64,000 bases of DNA from Phyto melanocephala (lineage: Eukaryota; Arthropoda; Insecta; Diptera; Rhinophoridae). Of the stretch, positions 1-9,784 are shown in pieces. A program made the position numbers and the translations under genes. The stretch's first letter is position 1. Each line of letters starts with the position of its first letter. The stretch is taken from the NCBI GenBank assembly GCA_941918925.1, contig OW799233.1, forward strand, positions 41,330,473 through 41,394,472, read 5' to 3'. The notes under the pieces were generated by a model. The model made no database searches, was not told the DNA's origin, and saw nothing but the letters and a program-made list of their open reading frames with translations.

Positions 1-34
1 CTTTATTCAATGACTTCTATTGCTTTTGACAGAC

Positions 35-121
35 TATAAAAGCAGAATGTTTAGAAGATTATAAATGTAGTTTGAATTAAAAGTGTGGTGAATGCAGATT
101 CTAAAATATTAAAATACAATG
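35..121 (+). promoter_or_regulatory. CLP1 core promoter (TATA box to start codon)
   Basis: TATAAAAG lies at 35-42. A start-site-like tgtAgttt is about 34 nt downstream (A at 69), followed by the block gtgtggtgaat, then ATG at 119. The same arrangement is found in all five copies, which is why I accept it. The upstream part of the promoter is cut by the window edge. Confidence 0.75.
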
Positions 122-1504
122 TCTAGATTGAAATTATTAATTACTGGACTAATTGCCTGGTGTGGTCTTCTGGGCATAGTAAATGGTAAAATTATATATT
201 TTCATAAAAAATTATCCTTTTCTTTGTGCATAAATCCTTTAAAACTTAGCTGTACAATAATATATTTTAAAGGCAAGATCTTGAGGTGCAATTACGACCC
301 CTGGACTGGATATGTGAATAGCAAATTTATGCCTAAAGATATTAATTCCACTTTATGTACCCATTTAACAATTCCTGCGACATTCTTAATGACAGCTGAA
401 GGATTTCACTTTTACAATATTAGTAGTCAATCCGATAAACTTTCTGATACGGGTATGTGTGTATACTTTAAATTTTTAAAAAACTTTTTCTAATAAATTA
501 TTTTTTTAGATTTTATATCAAGCGTAATGGAATTAAAAAAGAGTAATTCAAAACTAAAAGCTATTTTTGCCATAAGATTTTTTAGAGAGGCACGTAAAGT
601 TTATTTAAAATTAGCTTTTAATGACATGATAAGGACAATTTTCGTAGAAACCGCATTGAGATTTATTCAAGACTGTGGTTTCGATGGTTTGGAACTAGAT
701 TGGAAATTTGTTATTCTAAATGACGAAAGTCCTTATTTTATTAAACTACTTCAAGACTTAAATGCAGCGTAGGTTTTCTGTAATGCAAAACACAAAACTT
801 AAAATTGAAAATTTATTATTTTTTCAGGTTCAAAGCCTTCAACTATGAATTAAGCATTTCTGTAGATGGCGAAATAAATAATTATAATTTTAACCATATA
901 GCGAGCATGGCCTTCAATGTTGATTATATAAATGTTATGGCTTATGGAATTGCTGATATGGAACCTACAAAATTTGCTTTCAATTCTCCCCTTTGGAGTC
1001 AAGATGGAAAAAATATAAATTCCATCATTTCGTATTGGATTAAAAAAGGTATTTATTACTATACATTAAGACATACATGTATAAAACTAAGATTAAAATC
1101 GGATATGTGTTTCTTTTCTTTTAGGTGCTCCACCCACGAAACTAGTCTTAGGAATACCATTCTATGGCACTTTTTTCCTATTATCAAATAATACAGAGTT
1201 AAAGAATGGAGCTTCTATTAAATTTAAATTGAATTATATAAGTTATAACAAAATATGGCTCTTCGAAAAATATTGGACTCAATATTCGAACAATAATACT
1301 TTCGAAACCGCATTATATTCTAATAGTGATGTACTTACTTATGATAATAGAGAAACTATTAAATTGAAAGTCTATTATGGGCATTTGAAAAACTTAGCTG
1401 GTTACGCGGTTGTAAATATTGAAGATGACGACTTTCGTGGCGACTCTGGTCAGAAATATCCACTATTAAATGTTATTTATAATAGATTAAATTTCCACCC
1501 ATGA
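119..1504 (+). CDS. CLP1: GH18 chitinase-like protein, catalytically dead, 5 exons, 368 aa
   Basis: Exons are 119-185, 273-452, 510-768, 828-1048 and 1125-1504. All four introns (57-87 nt) are GT-AG, and the joined exons give 369 codons including TGA. Residues 1-23 are a signal peptide (hydrophobic core LLITGLIAWCGLLGIV). Residues 24-368 follow the GH18 barrel: RCNY..W / LCTHL (Cys28, Cys51), the strand-4 motif FDGLELDWK (140-148), MAYG (206-209), GAPPTKLVLGIPFYG (from 243), and AGYAVVNIEDDDFRG..YPLL near the end. Active GH18 enzymes have DGxDxDxE, MxYD and a strand-8 Trp; here Glu is Lys148, Asp is Gly209 and Trp is Val339. Hydrolysis of chitin is therefore not expected; sugar binding or signalling, as in other chitinase-like proteins, is an inference. 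Sequons occur at Asn47 and Asn71. There is no chitin-binding domain. A poly(A) signal lies at 1557-1562. It is not IDGF-like: IDGFs are about 440 aa and have Gln, not Lys, at the catalytic position. Confidence 0.9.
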
Positions 1505-2775
1505 GTTTCTTCATTTTATAAATTTTTTCTATTCTGTGTAATATTCGATTTCAGGAAATAAAGAATTTACTTAAAGAGTTTTAAGAACTTATTATTATTA
1601 TTATTCCATTAAAGGTGTTCATTTAATCTAAAAAATGTTGTTTTTTTCGAACTCCAGAATAATTTTAAAGCACGCTAGATAATCGGTTTGAAACTATCTG
1701 AGAAGTATGCCCCGAACATTTTCTTAAAATATACAAACTAAAATCAAATTTCCATAGATAACCGACAGTATCAGTATGGATGTTAAAATATGAAAAATAT
1801 GATCCACTATAAAGCCTAAAATTGATGCTGGCGGTCATTACAAAATGATATAAAATATATTTATGAATGAGTCAAATCTAGTATTCAAAAACGCACCCAT
1901 TTCTACGCCCTTATTGATGGTATCAAATGAAAGGGCTTGATCTTTAAAATACAGTAACCTTTGAACAAGTTAATTAATATCCAAGTAGATTAACTAGTGT
2001 AATAACAGAACATTTAGAGTTAAGAACTCATTTATCTCGCATGGTACTGTCAAATAAATCGACGTACAGAGCATGCGTGAAAGGGAATCAAACATTACCA
2101 CAACACACTTGAAAATATATTGCTTTTAGCGTATTAGATACAAAAACTTTAACGTGAACTTTCAATTGTAAATTTCGTATATATTATATTGAGAGAACTG
2201 GTTTCCTATTCTAGTCTCCGATTTCTTTAGTGGAGGTGGAAAAAGGCAAAACGGCCATACGTATATACTTTAAATGTATGTGAACTATAGAACAGCGTCA
2301 CTTTTTCAACCAGATCTAAACCTTGAACACGTGTAAAAATTTGACTTATTTTTTGGTGTTCAAGTTGGAAATGGAGCTTTTATGTATTCAGTAATTTAAT
2401 TAAGTATTTCTGTGAGTTTTTTAAGGTACTTTTCTATACATTAAAGAGTCAAAGTATTAAAACGTTTGTCGTAGTTAATCTGCTCAACATATTCTAAATT
2501 TTTAAATACCACCAAATTCCCCTCTGTAGAATCCCTTATCAGAAACTTTTAATTTAATCTATTTTTAATTATTTTTTGTCAGTCTTATCAGGGCAAAATT
2601 CTATTCTATATCAACTTCTTTTCTTCTAAACTATTTACAAAATTCCATAAACCAATGTTCCAGAAAGACTTAAATTTTTCCTTTCTCACACTAAAAAGGT
2701 ATATAAGTCTGTGTTTATTTTTAACTGCAGTACGATTTTCCCATGCAGCCATTATTTAAAAAATGACTTTATTTT
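1505..2775 (+). repeat. Duplicated 3' flank of the CLP unit
   Basis: No gene is seen. The first 500 bp resemble the 3' flanks of CLP2-5, including the shared phrase atcaaatgaaagggcttg near 1921, also seen near 8229, 44999, 58985 and 59139. The part at 2200-2770 (for example 'ctttttcaaccagatct') matches 23430-24520, and 2225-2440 also matches an inverted copy near 47050-47290. It is best read as non-coding DNA copied with the gene. Confidence 0.6.
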
Positions 2776-3010
2776 TATACCCTTCACAGTGAGTGTAAGG
2801 TACCAAAATATCAGAAGCATTCGGGAACAGATCGGTATTGAAAATCAGAAAAATCGCTTTATAAACAACATAGATATGATGAAAAACCCGAGATAAACTC
2901 GTCTTTTCGCAACAATATAAACTGGATGAATGAAGGTTCGAGTCCCAGTTAAGACAAAAAAAATTGTTTATATATATTTATTTTTTAATTTATTTATTTA
3001 TTTTAAGCTT
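2776..3010 (+). mobile_element. DINE-1-like subfamily I, deleted fragment
   Basis: It starts TATACCCTTCACAGTGAG, jumps into the internal 'aaggtaccaaaatatcagaa..attcgggaacagatcgg' block, and ends in the 'gagtcccagttaagac' and poly-A region. The middle and the 3' hairpin are missing. Confidence 0.6.
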
Positions 3011-3039
3011 ACATATATAAACTCCAATCAAAGATACCA

Positions 3040-3740
3040 AATTTTCAGCCGTAACCTCAGAAATTATTTCTAAGAAAAACTAACAAATCGATTTGGAACC
3101 AACTGAGATATTAGCACCAAAGTACAACTGCTTCAATGTTCTTCCTAAATTTTTAGAAACGTAAATCGATATTTTTCTATGAAGCCGAGAGAGCCAATAT
3201 GAAACGAAAAGGCTTGACTATTAAAATATAGTTAAATATGAAAAGAAAAAATCCAAGATGGCGTCCTAGACTTAAAGGCGAATATATAAGTCAAATATAG
3301 TAGTTACTGCATTATTCCCTTTAACACCTACATTATTACATTCCTGCTTTTAATATACAAAAATACATAGATACATACATACATATATAAACTTCTATAA
3401 ATCACATTATTTGTTATGCATTAAGAGATAATATAAAATGTAATATCTAAAGCAAAATTTAACAGTTCTTAAGGAAAAAAAAAAGTTATTTCTAATCTTC
3501 CCCTGGCAACACTCCTCCTTATAAAAATACATTCATACGTATTCTTAACATTTCAATAGTTAAAAAATCATGTTTTTAAAGATCCTTAATACCTTCCTAA
3601 CATTGTTGTACCATATTATTAGCCGCAGATCTAAACTTGATATAAAGAAAAAGGTACTTATTTATACAATGTGTATTCGTCCGATAATATCCTATGGCTC
3701 ACAAGTCGGGTCCCAAAGGGCTGCTAAAGCTCATACAAGA
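3040..3740 (+). repeat. Duplicated flank block, then unassigned AT-rich DNA
   Basis: 3040-3330 ('ccgtaacctcagaaattatttctaagaaaaactaac' region, 'caagatggcgtcct') recurs at about 45700-46010 and, more weakly, at 26590-26770. From 3330 to 3740 there is a short (CATA) run near 3366 and nothing else I can name. Confidence 0.5.
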
Positions 3741-3780
3741 TAAGTAAGATCACTATTTTCGGCTGTGCCGAATTTTGAAT
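3741..3780 (-). mobile_element. DINE-like 3' terminal hairpin fragment
   Basis: It reads 'aagtaagatcactatttt' followed by CGGCTGTGCCGAAT, which is the reverse complement of the family's 3' end (hairpin then CTTACTTGTT). It joins directly to the mariner remnant and has no matching body. Confidence 0.55.
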
Positions 3781-3859
3781 ATCCAATTTTAGGTACGGAT
3801 TATTATTTCAAAGTGCTTAACTACCATTTGGCACTTTTTTGAAAATCTTTTATGCTAAC

Positions 3860-4835
3860 TCAAGAAAAAAATGATAAATCTAGCATAAAAAGTGCTAAAA
3901 TGGCAGCAAGCTTGGAATAGGCAGCAAACGCGAATGGTTTCATTATGTTGAAACTGGGTCTGAAGGAGATGTGAAAATACCAGTGCATGCTCGTACAGCT
4001 CGTACTGCAGAAAATATTGCTGCTGTTCGTGATTGTGTGGCTAATAAGTCGTCCACCTCAACTCGTCGTCGTCCCCAACAATTGGACCTCTCACACTCGT
4101 CGTTGATAAAAATTGTGATTTACATGATTACAAGGCGCAATTGATTAAAGAACTAAAGCCTCTTCACCATTCCAAACGTCCAAATCCTTTTCAGTGGTAA
4201 GGCACACTTTTACCTCAGTGGATAAGAAGAATTGTCGCATGTGGGCGAATGATCATCCAAGAGTGATTGTCGAAAAACCAATGCACTCACAAAGAGTGAC
4301 TGTTTGGTGCGGTATATGGGCTGGCGGTATCATCGGGCCGTATTTATTCCAAAATGAGGCCGGTCAGGCAGTTGATGTGAATGGTGTTCGCTATCGTGAG
4401 ATGATAACGAATTTTTATGGCCCGAATTGGAAGATATGGATGTGGACGATATGTGGTTTCAACATAACGGTGCCACTTACCAGACAGCTTACGAAACATT
4501 GTCCGTATTATCTCACGTGGTCGCGATGTCAATTGGCCGCCAAGATCATTTGATTTGACACCGTTGGACTTCTTTCTTTGGGGTTATTTTTAAGAAAAGA
4601 AGTACGTCGATAAGCCAGCTACAATTCAAGAGCTAATAGATGAGACAATTCAACACATTAACGGCATAGAACCTAAATTATGCTTCAGCGTCATCGAAAA
4701 TTTTGACCATCGGATGGAGGTGGGGCGCCGAGCTCGCGGCGAACATTTGGCCGATACTTTCTCCCATACATAATTGAACCATAACAATATTACCACAATC
4801 AAACATCGGCCCTTTAAATTTAATTAACTTGTATA
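3860..4835 (+). pseudogene. Tc1/mariner-superfamily transposase remnant
   Basis: Fragments of a mariner-type transposase appear in several frames. An N-terminal 'TRRRPQQLDLSHSSL' helix-turn-helix piece lies near 4060; 'NCRMW..RVTVWCGIWAGGIIGPYLFQNEAG' lies at 4220-4370; 'DLTPLDFFLWGY', which carries the last catalytic Asp, lies near 4550-4590; and the C-terminal tail runs to about 4770. Frameshifts and stops break it, and the catalytic-domain start is missing. The right end, near 4808-4826, keeps part of the terminal repeat (ggccctttaaatttaa). Related copies are at 11340, 18825, 27653 and 59560-61065. Confidence 0.8.
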
Positions 4836-4854
4836 TTCTTCATCTATAGTGTCA

Positions 4855-5945
4855 GGCATGTATACAGACCCCATAAAGTATATATATATTGTGAATCAGG
4901 GTTTGATTTTATGACGCTTTAGCTATGTCCGTCCGTCTGTCCGTCTGTTGAAAGCACGTAGAGGTCGCACCGAAAAAGGTAGGGGCTCAAACCAGAATCT
5001 TTCTTATAGACAAGGCTTTCTTGGTATTGAAAATGGGCTAAATCGGAATATCAGGAAAAGAGTTATAGCTCGTAAAGCAAGAGTAGGTCGACAAAACCGT
5101 GTCGTTCTAACTTCGAATAAAATAGAATTGTGTCCAAACGCATTAACATAGAGTCATGAAACTTCGAGTATATATTTCCTGAGTAAATATAATATTTTTG
5201 CATGAAAATTGCCTAAATTTATGTATTAGAAAAAGAGTTATAGATCAAAATGTACGAAAATCTATACCGAACAGTGTATTTTTCGGTATATATAAAAACA
5301 AAAACGTCATAAAAGCAACAAAATTGGATATACGATTCTGAAATTTTGCAAACATGGCTTTTTGGTCAAATGCTTTATTTTTACGGAAAATAAATGTGAC
5401 ACGCCCACCTCCCATACAACGGTTTATCTCAAATTCATATAATTTCTCTATGAATAAAGATTTTGGAATAATAAAGGACTATTTATAGTGAAATATCTAA
5501 GTTGTATTCATTAGTAGAAACAACTTCGACACGCCTACTATAACGCCCACTTGTCACGTTATCTACTGTTTGTGAAAATTAAAAGCTATTAAAACCGACA
5601 AAATTAGAGGTATGAGAATGATATTTGCTACATATATCCTTCTAGTCAATGTCATCATTATGCCATCATTATACGTGGCACGCCCACTTCAATGCCCACC
5701 TCCCATATAACGCTTTACCTTAAGTTCATATAATTTCATTATGGACAAAGTTGTGGAGAATAAATGACTATATTGAAATATCTCAGTCTTATTTATTAGT
5801 AGAAACTATATTGACACGCCTACTTTAACGCCCACTTTCATTGAAAGACTCAATTTACGAAAACATTTAACTGGCATATTGCAGTTATACAAAGAAAGTG
5901 ATATATATTTTTAGTGTAAAGAGATTATTCCTAACAAGTAAAATT
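4855..5945 (+). mobile_element. DINE-1-like subfamily II, 5'-truncated
   Basis: It shows the diagnostic order 'ccccataaagtatatat', 'tgtccgtccgtctgtccg', 'gtcgcaccgaaaaag', then repeated 'acgcccac..cctcccatataacg' blocks. The 5' TATACCCGCCAC end and the 3' hairpin are absent. The stretch 'gcagttatacaaagaaagtg' near 5875-5895 is the unoccupied version of the site that holds a mariner MITE at 11340 and 18825. Confidence 0.8.
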
Positions 5946-6240
5946 ATTAAATACATTAATAAATAAATAAGACTTTTTGTAATGCTGTTAAAAGTTTTTG
6001 TATCTCCTTCTGTACATTTTTTCAATTTTAAATAGATCTTTAAAACTAATATGAACTAACGTACATATATTGTTTAAAATGATTTCTGTAGCTTAAAATA
6101 GAATTTTAAGGCTTTGAAGAAAATCTTTAAAATTTCATTTTAAACATTTTTTCATACCCCTGACAGACATACATATGTATTTAGGAATAAACTAGCTTGT
6201 TCGAAGTTTTAATTGAATTTTAAGTTGACAGACACTCAAT
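5925..6240 (-). repeat. Inverted copy of a flank fragment
   Basis: Read on the - strand, this stretch ('gtacagaaggagatacaaa', 'aacaaactag') matches 33730-34030 and 49690-49925 on the + strand. It lies just upstream of the CLP2 promoter region and shows rearrangement within the cluster. Confidence 0.55.
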
Positions 6241-6334
6241 TCCATATTTAGAATACACGAATTTTAAAAATACCAACCCTTATGTATTTAATATTTACTA
6301 CTTTATTCAACGCCTTCTGTAGTTTTTGACAGAC

Positions 6335-6436
6335 TATAAAAGCCGACTGTTTAGAAGATTATAACTGTAGTTTTTATTCAAAGCGTGGTGAATGTAGATT
6401 CTTAAACATATTTCAAAAAAATACTAAAATACGATG
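6335..6436 (+). promoter_or_regulatory. CLP2 core promoter
   Basis: TATAAAAG lies at 6335-6342, the conserved block aaagcgtggtgaatg near 6380, and ATG at 6434. The promoter remains intact although the gene behind it is broken. Confidence 0.65.
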
Positions 6437-7807
6437 TCTAGATTGAAATTATTAATTACTGGCCTTATCGCCTGGTGTAGTCTCCTGGGCATAGTAAATG
6501 GTAAAATTATATATTTTCATTAAAAATTATCTCTTTCTTTGTTTATTAATCCTTTAAAACTTAATTATAAATATATTTTTAAGGCAAAATTTGAGGTGCA
6601 ATTATGACCCCTGGTCTGGATATATAAAAAGCAAATTTATGCCTAAAGATATTAATTCCACTTTATGTACCCATTTAACAATTCCTGCGAGATTCGTAAT
6701 GACAGCTGAAGGATTTCACTTTAACAATATTAGCAGTCAATCTGATAAACTTTCTGACACGGGTATGTGTGTATACTTTAAATTATTAAAAATAAATACT
6801 TTCTTACTTACTTATTTTAGATGTCATATCAAGCGCAATGCAATTGAAATATAGTAATCGAAAACTAAAAGTTATTTTTTCCCCAAAATTCTTAAGAGGG
6901 GCACGCAAAGTTTATTTTAAAATAGCTGTCAGTAACAAAATAAAGGCACTTTTTATAAAGACCGCATTGAGTTTTATCCAAGAATATGGTTTCGATGGTT
7001 TTGAACTAGATTGGAAATTTCTTATTCGATACGATGAAGGCCCTTATTTTATCAAACTACTTAAAGACTTAAATGCAGCGTAGGTTTTTAGTAATGCAAA
7101 AGCAAAACCGCAAATTGAAAATTGTTTTCCTTTTTTTCAGACTCAAAGCCTTCAACTATGAATTAAGCATTTCTGTAGATGGCGAAATAAATAATTATAA
7201 GTTTAACTATTTATCGAGCATGGCTTGCTATGTTAATTATATCAATGTCATGGCTTATGGAATTGCTGATATGGAGCCTAAATAATTTGCTTTTAATGCT
7301 CCCGTTTGGAGTCTAGATGAAAAAAATATACATTCCGTCGTTTTATATTGGATCGAAAGAGGTATTTTCACATACATTTATAGCAATAGGATCAAAATTT
7401 GATGTGTTTTTTGCTTTTTTTAAAGGTGTTCCACCCTCGAAACTAATCTTAGGAATACCATTTTTTGGCACTTTTTTTTTAAGTTATCAAATAACACAGC
7501 GTTTGAAAAGGGTGCTTCAGTTGATTATAAAAAGAATTATATAAGTTATAAAACAATATGCCACTACGAAAAAAATTGGTTTCATTATTCGAACAACTAC
7601 AATTTCGATACCGCATTATTTTTTAAAGATAATGTAATTACTTACGATAATATAGAAACTGTTAGAGCGAAAGTCTATTACGGGTATATGAAAAACTTAG
7701 CTGGTTACGCGGTTGCAAATATTGAAGATGACGACTTCCGAGGAGACTGTGGTCAGAAATATCCACTATTAAATATTATTTATAATAGATTAAATTTCCA
7801 GCCATGA
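6434..7807 (+). pseudogene. CLP2: broken GH18 chitinase-like gene copy
   Basis: Exon positions by comparison with the other copies are 6434-6500, 6584-6762, 6821-7079, 7141-7361 and 7426-7807; splice sites are kept. Three lesions are visible. Exon 2 is 179 nt, not 180, because one base is lost at ggcaaaatttgagg, giving an immediate TGA. Exon 4 has TAA (in gagcctaaataattt) where sisters read a Lys codon. Exon 5 has 2 extra bases in a T run (near 7471-7479). The motif reads DGFELDWK. Proteins could be made only with frame rescue, so I call it a pseudogene. AATAAA lies at 7859-7864. Confidence 0.88.
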
Positions 7808-9331
7808 GTTTCTTTATTTTATATATTTTTTCTCTTCTGTGTAATAATTGGTTTCGAGAAATAAAAAATTTGCTTAAAAGGTTGTGTGAACTCATTACTT
7901 AATCCATTAAGAGTAATTTTTTAATCGGCCAAATGATATTTGTCTCAAATTTCTAAATAAATTTTTGGCACGATAGTAATACGAAATTGCAAGGCATGTC
8001 CTATAAAAATTTATCCAAAAAAATCGGTTTGAAATCGGACATTTTCTTAAAATTTAAAAACGAAAATCGAATTTCTTTACCTTCTAGATAACCGATAGCA
8101 TCAATATGGATATTAAATGAAAAGGATTGACTAGAAAAATATGATTAAAATATAAAATTGATGCTGGCGGTCATTACAAAATGATAAAAAATAAATTCCT
8201 ATATGAGTCAAATTGCCATATTGTGGGTATCAAATGAAAGGGCTTGATCATTTGTGAGATAGATACATAAATATATATTTCCATTTATACTTAACAAAAT
8301 TAATAAAAAAAACAAAGAAAAAAAATTTTATCACGTTCGATTTGAACATTTTGTTTAGGGTTTGGGAAAATTTTTTTATTTTGAATTTGAATTGTAAAGA
8401 AAATACGAATTTCATAGAATTAACCCACAAAAAATATTTTTTTTTCTACTAAATTCATCAAACTAAATTGAATTTCTGTTAAAATTGTTGTGTGGTCAAA
8501 CTTGCAGTTTCTTTTACGGGTTTTCTCAAGAAAGAAAAACAAAAATTATAATTGAAATCTTGAATCTCAAGCTCACAGAAATTCCAATTATATTTATGAA
8601 ACTTCTCAAAGGTGGTGACCTTTATGGGTTGCTTTGACTGTCGATGTTACTCATCTTCAACACATCAAGCATCATCCTAAGTATAGAGCATCTAAAATAT
8701 AAATTAACGATAAACATCAGCTTAACTAACAATTTTTTTTTTAATTCTGATTTGATAATTTGAATATAAATATATGCATATATATGTATATATGTATGTA
8801 TTGATTTAAACTTATTTTTATTAACGCACAACTTACATTTCAAAATCGTGAACTTTTAACATACATACATTTTTATGGTTACCTTTAAATTTCATTTTTG
8901 TTTTTTTATTTTTTTTTTTTTGTTCTTTGTTTTATTAACATCCTAGTGCAATAATTGTAAATATATCTGTGGAGTTTTGACAAAAGCACATAAGTCCTTT
9001 TTTCAAAATTTTTCAGAGAGCAGAAATAAAATGCATATCATTGTTTCTGTGTTCTTATTTAAGAAAAAATTTAAATTTTGTATTATTTAGTTTTTTTTTC
9101 TTTAATTTAAAATTTTTTTATTTTAAAACTATTACAGTTGTATTTTTCAAAAACAGAAATAAAACACTAAATATATTCTTTTGTCATACGAACTTTTACA
9201 AGAAAAAGTAACATTTTTTGAGATATGATATTTTGTCAAAAGTAAAATTAATAAATTTCCTGCCACCTACATATGTTTACTTACGGTCTTTTGTCACACT
9301 AAATCTAATTAAAATATGTTAAATAAGTTAT
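7808..9331 (+). repeat. CLP2 3' flank, no gene
   Basis: 7808-8250 is the CLP 3' flank, with 'atatggatattaaatgaaaagg' and 'gggtatcaaatgaaagggct' blocks. From 8250 to 9331 the DNA is AT-rich, with (TA)/(TATG) runs near 8768-8800 and poly-T tracts. Short open frames here show no recognisable domain. Confidence 0.5.
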
Positions 9332-9784
9332 TATACCCTTCACACAGTGAAAAAGGGTATATATAGGTTTGTCATTCCGTGTGAAATTTCTACAATTTTC
9401 ATTTCCGACCCCATAAAGTATATATTTTCTGAAAGCTTATGAATAGGGGAGTCGATTAAGCTCTGTCAGTCTGTCCGTGTGTATGTTGAAATCAACTTTT
9501 TGAAGCCCCCCGACATAGGTTGGACCGGGGTAAGGTATTAAAATATCAGAAATATTCGGGAGTAGATCGGTATTGAAAATCAGAAACATCGGTACATAAA
9601 CAACTGAGGTATGAGCAAAAACCCACGACCACCTCGATTTTTTTTCACAAAAACAACATTACAACAACAACATACATACATACAAACGTGTATACTGGTT
9701 AGAGAAAACGTGGCATCGAATCCCAGCTGAGCCAAAAAAAATTTTTTTTAAATTTTTTTTAAATTTTTTTAAAATTTTTTTTTT

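Noticed and set aside
119..1504. Calling the CLP genes IDGFs or active chitinases
   Set aside because: IDGFs are about 440 residues with an insertion domain and Gln at the catalytic site; active chitinases need Glu. Here the site is Lys, and MxYD and the Trp are lost.
6591..7544. Separate small genes within CLP2
   Set aside because: These frames are the exons of one broken gene copy, recognised by exact exon-to-exon match with CLP1, 3, 4 and 5.
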